Positions 33,389-45,300 of a DNA stretch of 64,000 nt are shown in pieces. A program made the translations under genes and the position numbers. The DNA comes from Mytilisepta virgata (taxonomy: Eukaryota; Mollusca; Bivalvia; Mytilida; Mytilidae). The notes under the pieces are model-generated. The model was given only the letters and a program-made list of their open reading frames with translations. It did not search any database and had not been told where the DNA came from. The stretch's first letter is position 1. Each line of letters begins with the position of its first letter. The DNA is taken from positions 53,076,230 through 53,140,229 of the forward strand of contig CM051516.1 of assembly GCA_028015205.1 (NCBI GenBank), written 5' to 3'.

Positions 33389-36375
33389 CTACGAACGATT
33401 TGTTTTACAAAGCGGATAAAGCCTTGTTGTACAGCTATATGGGTTTAGATATCCTCTGCCATGATTTAGGTAAGCTGCTGCACAGGAATGTCGTGTGTGA
33501 CCAAATATGTTTGTCATATATTTCGTCAAAGAACTATCAACCCTACGGTGACTGTTAATCCAAACCCATTGATCATGTATATCCTTTCTTGCATCGACCC
33601 ATACACTGAATTCTAGATAAACAGAAAAAAAACATTAAACAGTATAACATTTACAACGAATAAGATTTGTTGAATAACATCCGAATCATATGTTTTATCT
33701 AATAGCATTTGAATTAGCAGAAGTCATTGGTAAACATGGTGCATTCTAAATACCATCTTTTATTCTGACATACGTGTTGTTGTTTAAGGTACATATATAG
33801 TCTCCAAGGCATCAGTTCTATCAACATTTGTTTGATTCAACACTTTTCCCAAGAGTTTTTCCGCGATACAAATCTAGATGCATTATTTACTTTAAGTTCT
33901 CATGTAAATAAGTGTTATATGTGGCATCTGCAATTCGTGCAATTGGGTTTTACTTGTTGTCTCGTATAGGTATAAATGATAAAAACATTCAGTTTATTTC
34001 ATTTTAGTCGGGCATTGCTTAAAGGTCGTATGATGACCTTTTTGTATTGTCAATTGATTCTAATGTTCCCAAGCCAAATATCCTTTCTGTTTTTCAGAAT
34101 ATATAATCGTTTCAAGTAGCGTGGTGTGCGAGGCCATTAAAAGAATTAAGACTGAGATGAATTATTTTTCACAAATTTTTCTTAATAAAAAATTTGAAGT
34201 TTATTTCAATGATACCAATTTTGATGCACAAGATGTTCGCATTTCGTCTATTTATGACTCATAAGTTGTACTTAAAATGTTGAAAACCAAAACAGTAATC
34301 CTGAAGGTTGAAGAGCAAATTCACAAATACCAAAATAACCAAAAGAGGTAAAGTCAAAACCATCTAAGGACAAAGCTATGCATGAGGGAGATACTCCTTA
34401 GTTTTCACAAATTTTACAATATGTTATTATCAATTTCGGGCTAGTATCGAAATGCAACAAAGCTTGAGATACCCTCGGGGACTTGGAATCCACCAGCATG
34501 GGGCATCAAGTATGTGGTAAAAAATAACATTTTTTGATACCAATTTTGATGTAAAATATTTTTCTTTCGACTTTAACATTAATACTACGGAATGATGTAT
34601 CATCAGACGAAGTGAAAATATCGAGGGCTATAGTTCTATAATGAAATAAGTTCTACTTTTTTCAAACAAGTTGTTCTTGTTGCGATATTTAACATAAAAT
34701 ATACGTATTTACTTTCAGCATCTACATGGTCTAATACTTCTGCTAATTCTCGCGTTGACAGCAAATCATCTGCCAATCTTCCACAGTGATTTTTGCAATA
34801 AAGCTGTTGCAAAAAAATTAAAACTTCTGTAGACTTGAAATAAATGGACACTAGGAACAGACTTATTGTCATTAACATATAACACACTTTACAGTTAGCA
34901 TATATATTGTAATAAATACCTCAAAGAAATATTAATTTTTGCCAGTATGCATAAACTTTAATCTAAATGTTTCTCAGACCCAAACTTCCTGTATTTAAGA
35001 AAAAACTTACATGAAGGTTACATAATATAAAAATTTGAAGATCTTTAATATAGTAATAATTAAATATTTGAATTGTGAAGGTGAATTCTACAAAGACGTC
35101 TTCTGTTTGTCATATATTTTACAAAAATATTGTTGAAGATCGGCATACCCCTCCTATTCCGATTAATAAAACTTTCTCATTGGGAAAATATTAAATTACC
35201 TAAGTTTTAACTTAAATCTTAACTTAAGTAGTTTTATGCATACTGACCATAATGAAAGTTGATTCATAAAATCGAAGTAAGTTTGCTTTGAATTTTCTAC
35301 TTTCCAGGCCTTTTCTGTGAGAGTAAATTTGGGTCAGACTATATATAGCACACGACAGGGAGGGAAAATGTATCACATTTATTATGGACATGCAAAATTG
35401 ATCTCAAATCGACTTTGTTATATGTCAAATGCAAAGAACAAAAGGGATCTATTCAAAATGAACATGTTTCACAATAGCTCATATAATAAGGTAACGAATG
35501 ATGAAGGCATGATAAAGGCTTGGTGAACTGTCGAATGGACCAAAAGGTAAGCTCACTATAGACTAATTAATATACATTGAGCCTTTTGTCTTACCCTTTT
35601 TCTCACTGGTTTTCTATTAGTCATTGTTGGACAGAAGTAATCCTTGATTTAAAAGATTGCCGATATATATGTATATAACTAAGCAAGTGCCTCTGTGACA
35701 AAATAACATTTTATACCCAAGTGTATGAAGTTATGCAAAAGTATAACACACACATGACACAATGATATTATGTTTATTATCTAATATGCCATGAGGTAAG
35801 AACATTTTTTCAAAAATTAAAAATGAAAACAGTTAGGTAGAAATAAATTGTCGGTCAGCTAACTGCTATATAGACTAAACCTTTTATAACTATTTAACAT
35901 CAATACTTACAGGTATCAAAGAGGGCGCTCGGGATTACTTTAAACATCTTATACTAATTAAGGCGCCATTCAGATATGGTTTAACAATTTATTTTAACAA
36001 ATTATGCTAATACTAACACGAAAAAAGGTAATTTAAATCTTGGATTATTTATATTAATAACAACCATGTTTGTCCAAGATATAAACTGCTAGATACAGTT
36101 TTAGGACCATCATATTACCACTTAAAAGTCTTAACTTAGCTATACTGGGCGACTGAAAGCTGATATTTTGCTTTGAAAGACGAGCGTGAGTTGCTCCACA
36201 TAACACAATTTTATATGACTTAGTCTGGTCCAAGTTGAAAAATATATTTTTATTATATATAAATGTACCTCGCTCTCTTGTTGCGTTAACAGAGTATTCC
36301 CTACATGATAGCAATAATGGTCCTTAAGCACATAAGTATATCCCACAGGACAATTATGGTGTATATTAGCACAAT
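33389..36375 (-). CDS. C-terminal C-type lectin domain of the mosaic gene (three exons)
   Basis: Exon 36269-36375 holds 'CPVGYTYVLKDHYCYHVG', the long-form N-terminal hairpin with its disulphide. Exon 34713-34803 holds 'YCKNHCGRLADDLLS', the helix-1/helix-2 region. The terminal exon 33389-33612 holds 'WVDARKDIHDQWVWI' and 'HSCAAAYLNHGRGYL', then 'YSC' and 'PLCK' closing the domain. The usual calcium/sugar motifs (EPN or QPD, and WND) are absent; the WND position reads Tyr-Leu-Asn. Calcium-dependent sugar binding is therefore doubtful, and protein or other ligands are possible. It enters in phase 1, compatible with the preceding Ly6 exon. Confidence 0.8.
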
Positions 36376-39300
36376 CTGAAATGCCAAAGAAATCCAAATT
36401 ATCGAAACATCTTTTTACCTTTATTTTTTTTTTGTATTAGAAATACCAATGAATACCATATTCTTGTACCAACCACCTAAAAGCTTATAATTACTAGGAA
36501 GCTAGTTTATATGTAGCGGTAGGCTCAATAGTATGTCCCATGTGAAAGGATTGTAAGTTTCACGTATTGTTAAATACGTTCAGGAAGTTTTGAAACATCG
36601 TATATACAGGGTTTGAAGGAAATAATTGATACATTGTAGTAGAGGTCTTTTCCTATCCTTATTTCCATTGCAACGTTGTTAATAAATGCAATCGTCTTGT
36701 TAATAACTTATAAACTCGGTCGTATCTTACGTACATCTACAGTATGGGGCTTAAAGTGCGAAATTCATTTTGCAATTCTTTTAAAACGGCTTTTTCTCCC
36801 AATCAGCTGGATATTTTAACTTCAAAGTGGGCTCTCACAAGTACTGCCGATTTCTATTAAACTAAATAATTACATCATTAATATTTCCGAGTGACATTTC
36901 TGAATACTGCAATCAGCAGCCATAATAGTCAAAGATTTCTTTTAAGTCAAGCGGCCTTTTTAAGAAAGAAGATTTATGATTTCAGCAGTTATTTGGCCCA
37001 ATCTGACATGGAAAATTAAAATTAAGATTCCTCGTTTGATCGTAATGATCGAACTTTCACAATCTATTTATCATTGTACAAAATTCCTTCCCATACATGT
37101 TGCAACAGCGACGTCATGAACATTTGCTAAATCAAATATTTGAAGAAAATTTAGTTTTTCACGGTAGAGTTTGGTCAAGACAACTATAACCAACAGCCTT
37201 GCCTAAAAAAGATTTTTTAATATAATGTTTGTCTTACATGAAAACACATTTCAGTCAAATTCTCACTTTTAAGACAGGGCAGTTCCTGTTTTTACCCGTG
37301 TGAGATTTTCTTATACGATAAGATAAGAAATTCACGTGCCCTTTACCACCAAACCGTTTACTCAGGTTTTTTTTTACATAATAAGCTTAAAATACAGTTG
37401 TACATTCTTTACGAGAAGTATTAGTCAAAATATAAAGTTTACATTAAAATGCTTTTCCAGTTCAAAAGAACCATTAAACTCATAATTACAATTCCGCAAA
37501 CTCGGGCGTATGTTTCATGTATTATGACGTCCCAAAAGGGGAAGTAACTCGTTAGTGTAAACAATGGCATGCAACTCATTTTTGGCTTTTTGTTTCGAGT
37601 GTTTGGGGGTGAGAAACAGAATCAAACACCATGGAAAGTACAAGACTGGAAAATCTGGACATCCTTGGGCAAGATTTCCAACGTCTCCAACTCTGCAAGC
37701 CTCGTTGGAGGATGGGAAATCTTACCCTCGGGTGTCTGAGATTTTCTGGTCTTGTACTTTCCCCGGTGTTAGATTCTCTATATCTTTTTGGGCAAGACTT
37801 ACTCATATCAAAATTTAAATTCAAAGGTCCAAAAAGAGTGAAATTAGGTGTTTTTTTTTTTATTGATTTCTTCACAATTACCCATCTTGCAAGCATATTC
37901 CAGCTTTTGCATAAATTTCATGTTGAAAAACAAAACAGATTCCTTAAAATGCAACATTGTAAAAGTACTTAATGATGGCTAAGAGTCAGTTTTTAATACC
38001 TTTTTGATTTTGGAATTCAAGGGGCTAAATACTAAGGCAAAATCGTACCATGCCCTTTGTTGGGGCAGTAGGATGACTAATCGTACTACATACATAAACT
38101 GGGAAATATTGCGAACAAAATTTATCAATCTTTGTCAAATTTTGCAAAGATACTTGTATTTTCAGTTCTATAACCATTTGAATAATTCTCAACTTGAGAT
38201 CACAAATGCGTCATCTATACCACGAAGTTGTATTTAATTACCTTCTTGCAGTTAGAGGAAATTTCTTAAAACTATAAACTTTTTTAAGAGAAAATAGTTT
38301 TAAAATTAAAGTATATAAGGTTTTCTTGACTGAAAATAAAAGTATAATAGTCATGTTATTCGTAAAAAGCAGATAAATGGTAATTTGGACACAATCGCTC
38401 TGACATCTCACTGTCCCAGCAAATTCCAAAAAGGTGATTTGACGTCAGAGAAATCTCGGACTACAGCCATAATTACCTGTGATAGTTACACCGTGAAAAA
38501 GAGCACAAGTTAACCCTTTTATGCAAGTACCGATCATTTTGTTATTGTTACAGTTAATGGCCACTTTATTAGATATCTTACTGCACTAGTTTTTAAGGTT
38601 GATTTATATATACCAGATGTTCAGGATAAAAAAAAATGGTTAAGATACATGAAACCATAACACCGAATAATGTCACTAATGTTAAAAAGCCTGTTCTATA
38701 GTAAAAATCAAGAACCGATTAATTTTAATGTCATTTACATACTAACGACAGGGTAACAAGAGTTACAGCTAATTTGGTATTTAATACTACAGTAACCGTA
38801 CATACTAAAGAAATGAATTGCGGTGGTAGCAGGAACAGCTTTTGTCGTAGGCATAGCTGTAGTCACTGCTTTGGTAATTCTTCCATTACAAAGGTCCGTT
38901 TTACAACATCCACCTTTCAGAGAAATTCCTTGTTGTCTACGACCAAATCCAGTCTGAACTGGGGAACCTCCAAATCTCTGGCAGAGCTTCAATTTTGACA
39001 ATATATAAATGAGCTTTGTATAAAACAAGATGGGGAAAATCCGAACGGCCATTTAGCAATAATTCTTGTGTACTTTTTCTTTGAAAATTTACAAATCATT
39101 CTCCATCTGAGAAAGGTTCACCAGACTTAACACATGAACGCAGTGTCCCACAAAAAGAATGAAAAGGATCTAAAATTGTATAACAACCAAACTTTCAAAT
39201 TGATGATGAATTCTGTTGAGGACTACATGTATGCCAGAAAATGGACTTCAAAGGAACAGGAGCCTGCTGACACACTTTCAGCATGTGTGAAGGTTATTAG

Positions 39301-42300
39301 GTCAATGATACAGGTCCGAATTAAAAACCTCCAAGGGTTTATGAGCACAAAAGCTTCATCCATTTTTAGAGGCCCTAAGGTTGTTGAAACATTGACTCGT
39401 CTCCATGACAAATATATAATTGCCCCAGCCAGCAAAGCCCCTAATAACATCGTTTTTTTTCTGCAAGAACTATTATTTTGAGTGTCTTAAAAACGAGTTG
39501 GAAATAGATAACACTGCAGGTAACCCAACTTATACACCGACCACACTCACTAAGCAGGAAGTCCTTGATAACGACCAGACCGTTCTTCATTCCTTTGTCA
39601 TTTCTGCAAAGGATGAAGAAATGGACCTTCCTGCTCTTTATTGGATTCCTAAACTACATCAGAATCCGTTTACACAAAGGTACATTGCTGGCTCAGATAA
39701 TTGCTCTACGAAACCTGTTTCAAAGATTTTAACACTCATACTGACATGTATTAAAGAGGGCCTTCAGAATTACTGTGAAACATCATATTCCACCAGTGGC
39801 GTCAATGGATTCTTAAAAACTCAGAAAATTTACTACAATATCTAAAATCAAAATCTTTGGCTACATGCAACAGTATAAAAACATTCGACTTCTCTGCACT
39901 CTATATTATCATACCACATTCTCAATTAAAATATCATTGAAACAACTAGTTCATTAATGTTTTTTCTAGAAAAATGGCACACGCAGGTATAAATTTCTAG
40001 CTTTAGGTAGAGAAAAGGCTTATTTCGTTAAGAACCACTCTGATTCTGACAAAAACTATTCTGAAGATGAAATTACAAACATGTTAGATTTTCTCATAGA
40101 CAACATATTTGTGAATTTGACGGTCGAATTTTTCAACAAACAATCGGCATTCCAATGGGAACCAACTGTGCTCCTCTCCTTGCCGATCTGTTTCTGTACT
40201 CATTTGAAGCGGACTTCATCCAAGGCTTCTACGTGAATACAAAAAGAAACTAACCCAATCCTTTAATTTCACTTTTTGTTATATAGCTGACGTGTTGTCG
40301 TTACATAACGATACATTCCAACTTTCTACATCTCATCTACCCCAGTGAACTTGAAATTAATGATACATCAAAGTCCGCTTCATATTTGGATTTGTTTCTC
40401 GAAATAGACAAGGATGGACATCTGAACAAAACTTAATGACAAACGTGATGACTTCGACTTTCTTATTGTTAACTTTCCTTCTTGAGTAGCAATATACCAG
40501 CGTCGCCTGCATATGGTGTCTACGTTTCTCAGCTTATGCGATATTCAATGGAATGCGTGAGTTACCGTGAATTTCGACAAAGAGAATTACTGCTGTCGCA
40601 AAAGTTTCTTAACCATGGTTTTATCAGGGATAAGTTGATGTCATCACTTATGAAATTTTACGGTCGTCATCCCGAATTGATTGACCGTTACAATGGTCCA
40701 ATATCTAAGGTGATGTTTGACCTGTTCCCACTGTCGTAACCTTTCATGTACCTCCACCGATTTGTAACTACCACCGGATTGACTTTGTTGACGGGTGGCG
40801 TATACGAAGCAGGAATTGCTTACCTTTCCGGAGCACATGAGTTCACTCCTGGTTTTTATAGGAGTTCGTGTTGTTCATTGTTTTTTAGTTTTCAGTGTTT
40901 ATTTGTTGTGCTTGTGGTTGTTCATTTGTCTTCCCGGGTTTTGTCTGTCTAATGGATTACGTTTTTTGGATTGCTCCTTAAGTATATTTGTCCTCTTTTG
41001 TATATGAAAATGGGCAAATGTAGTAGGAGGTTGGGAACAACTGTCTGATTTTATGGGGTTAGATGATGGGGCAAAGAGTGATTTTGATCATGAATCTGTG
41101 AATTTGAAAGTTCTGCCATGCCTCCCCTCACCCTTTAATTCCCTTTACAATGCACGTTTGGGAGAGAAATGCTAACCAGTAAATGAATAGACGTTCAGTT
41201 TGTACATTCTGTACAGTTGGAAACCTGTTTATACATCTTCTTAATATAAATTCTTTCGATATAAATTGTGTACATCGTATTTCGACAATTCTTTATTTAT
41301 TCTCTCCCCAATGTCATTGAGTGGAAATGAAATGCGAAATGGGGTAAATTGTGATAGACACAATCCTGAAACTGAATCAAAAAAGTAAAAATCATACGGC
41401 TAGATCACATGGTTTATTCCTCAATTCATAGCAAGCACTGTCAGTATACTTAAGACTTTCTATATTCCTTTGATTATAATGTTGTTATTTTTTTTTTACT
41501 TTATGCACGTGATAAAATATTTCGTTTTAGAAGTGAATATATAAAATCCAAGTGACTGAAATGATTTTGTTATTCATCTGCTACTTCAGATTGTAACAGT
41601 TTTCTCAATCGTAGCCACTCCATTACAATATGATATTATATTTTAAGACTTCCGTTTCAAATAATATACTTACATTTTCATCCAGACATCCCAATCTAAA
41701 AACAGGTCGGAGATCGATGCTAAGTGTTTCAAGTTGGAAGCATTCCTGTAATGCATCAAATTTCAAAATGAATTGCAACCACCGACACGATTTTAAAATA
41801 AGTTCGGTTTATTTTTAAAAAGAAAACTTTTCTACAATAGACATTATATTAAAATTCGAATTTCAAATACAATACATTCACATAAAAACCATTTACATTT
41901 ACATGCAAGTAAAATATCAAATTAAAACGTCGTTATCTAATATGCTGTAAAAAAAGGTTTCTCACGAGCAGTATACATTTTAAACTGTTACCTGGTGTAT
42001 TGCAAAATGAAAGTCAAAGGCCAATTAATCAATTCTCGTTAGGGATGAAGATTTCAACGAGGCTATGGTCTCGATAACTGATGCCAGTTTTAGACTGGTA
42101 AGAAAAGTGTCTGTCTTGTGTTTGAGGAAAGAAAAACTCTTAGTACGTTAAAGACACATCTGTAGACATCGAAACACATAAGGCTAACTTGCCGCTCTCA
42201 TGCTCACCATATATAGAGAAATATGTATAGGTTGCTGTAAATTGTTTTCCTATAAATAATCTACTATACCTTTCCTGCTTGACATGTACTAGTTGTGTTA

Positions 42301-45300
42301 CAATCTTCTGGACGATTTATATCATTACAATCGTAACATTGAACTGAAAAAATGATCACAATAGCAAAGAGTATAAAGATGTTTATGTCAGAAATAAAAA
42401 AAAAAAAAAAAAAACCACGATAAAGAATACATATATTTTTTGACACATAATGCCCTAGGAATCGACTTGTTAAGAGCATACTACACCTGTCTTTTACTTG
42501 AAATTACGTATCTAGATGACACCAAAACAAATAATAAAAATAGACGCCTGAATCGCTCATCTGGATATTGAGGAGAAGCATTTATGGTCAATCTTAAATA
42601 AGCCATACAGTGTTAGTACTCTGGAATTTCAAATCAGTTTTAAAGTAACAACAATTGGATATAACCTTGACATGATCATTTACGACAAGTTTGAATTCCT
42701 TTGGGACCAAAGAAACAACACGTCGGTATTACTTTGCAATTATCATTTATAACAAGTTAAAAATTCTGAGTCAAGTTCCAGAGAGATAAAATTAACTAAT
42801 CATGGTAATGCTTCACTAAAGGTCGTGAGAGTTACGACAGATCGCAAATCCTTTGAATGCATACACGTTACGACTGGTCGTAACTCTTGCGACTTTAGTG
42901 AAAAGGTACCCAGAACGGCATATTTTGCGGCCTTGATGGCCATGTTTGATACGATAGTGGTATATTAACAAAGTAGCAAGAATTATTTGTGTCCTCATAG
43001 TACATGTATCTAATCCAACATTTTTTTGTATCAGATTATTAAACGTAACAGTTTACTATCATCTTCACAAGAATTTTTAATAAAATTCTTGTAGGATTCT
43101 ATATTCGATGATTTCCGATTGGCACAAAAGTCACGAAAATTGTTATGGACCTTATTAAAAAAACCATCTGTAGAGTGTTGGATCAATCAGGTGAGTCGTC
43201 ATTGAGTAGAAATTTTTCAGAGTTCAGAAAATCTGAAATTTTAATACTAGGCACTTGTTGCCATCGGCACCAAAGTAACATCCCTTGGGAGGGACCTTAT
43301 AAGGAACACGTCTGTATATTAGGTTTAAAACATATGTTATTTAGACAGTGGGATTCTTTTAAAACTTTAAGCACTCTCTCCATTGTTAATATAATATAAT
43401 TATATAGGCTCATGGATCACGTCCTTGTCCTGAACATCAAATGGTTCCTCGCTTATTCAATTCTGACATTTATATATGCTTCCTCGCTTAATCAATTCTG
43501 ACATTTATAAATGGTTCCTCGGTTATTGAATTCTGACATTTATATACTTACAACATTTTCTGCACATGCGCGGGCATATCCTAGAAGCTATGCAATCGTT
43601 GCTGCAGAACGCTGGGTTGGCCAATGATATTCTGAGACATATGTCATTATCAATGTTTTCACAAGTTTCATATATTGGTGGAAGCGCTTCAAAAGGAAAA
43701 TTAAATGAATGAATAACTTAGAGGAAAATAGTAAATCCAAGAAATGGTATTTCGATAATAGAGTGAATTTAAGAACATAATTTGAATTGACTATGGTAAG
43801 AAAGGTTAAATTTTGTAAAAACTGAGGAGTATCTCCTTCCTTCATAACTGTGTCCTTTAATAGAGGGTTTGAATTTACCCTCTATTCATTTAATTATTTG
43901 AATTTACTCTTCGGGTGCAACGTTCTGAGTTCTCATTTTGGCTTTCAACATTTTAGGCCACGTATACAACTGTCGTGAATCGATGAAATGTGCTTGTCAT
44001 AAATAATTTTTTTTTATACATGTTACAAACAAACTACTAAATTTGTGCTTACGAAAATAAATTAATCCGTGGTTAAAATAGAAAGTTATTAAGACAGTAA
44101 ACCCAGTAATGTGTTTAATCCCTTCCTTATACCGGATTTGACATGGGCAGCATGGCAGGTGTCCACACGAAGCAGAGACTGCTTTCTCTTCCTGAGCACC
44201 TGAGTCTACCCCCGGTGTTTTTGGTGGGGTCCACGTGGTTCATTTGTTTTTAGTTTTCAATTGTAGTGCATGTATTGTTTTTGTCTTGTTTTCGTTGTTC
44301 TCCGCAGTTTGTCAATTGTTTCGATTTTCCCCTTCTTTGAATATCCTGTTGTATCTCTTGACTTTACTTACTTATAACACGTCTTGCCACTTTAATTATT
44401 GTAGCAGATAAGCAAGTATGTTCCATGTAAATCAGTTTTCATCCTAGACAAAATTACCGGAAGCATTTTTCAAATGCCATTAAGTATTCAGTGAGGATGT
44501 CATTCGCTTAAGTATACCGGTAATTGATATATTCTAATATAGACGTATTTTTAATTCAACTTTTCGATAAGATACATGTATCAGTAGACAATTAACAATC
44601 TGATTACTCTGTTTACCATGTTTACAGGTTTAATAGTGAGATAGTTACCAATAAATAGTACAACCGAAAACGGCACATTTTGAACATGATGTTTTATTGA
44701 AGTACTGTTCATCCCCATTTTTCGTTTTTTGTTGTCGTGTGTCATCTTAAATTTGTGTTTTTTCCCCTGTTTTTTTGTTATCACGTTAAACGATAGACAA
44801 TTTGTCCTATTCTGTTTGACAAAGTAACAAATTTGTTCCAAAGTTCATACCTGTTGTATTTTGCACAGCCACTGTTGTCCTTAATGGAAGGAGATCGATT
44901 TGCTGAGGTAATATATTATTACATTTATCAGTATTACAGCACCCTCCCTTTACATCCAGATTTGATCTTCTTCCATTGTTTACTTGTTGTTGACATATCT
45001 AATACCAAGAGCAAATGAAATACGTCAATGTTTGACTGCAATTATTGTGCATACAACCACATACTTATCTAGAAATTCATTTACACAATTGTTATTTATT
45101 GCTGTACTTATATAGTATACAAATATATACCTTTGATGTGTTCAACAAGCATTATTTGTCTAATATCGCACTGATAAAATTAAGCATATTTGTAATCGTG
45201 TGCATCTGAAATTATCGTCAATATAGAATTAATTACCTGTTGGCTACATGGCTATTCTTTTAAAGGAGTAGGGGGCTTTAAGCCCCCCTTTCGGTCTAAA

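Noticed and set aside
35317..35526. 69-codon plus-strand frame
   Set aside because: No domain, no splice context, and it lies antisense in an intron of the mosaic gene.
37564..37972. Overlapping frames on both strands of 84-113 codons
   Set aside because: They fall in the foldback at 37626-37771, where an open frame on one strand mirrors the other; no domain.
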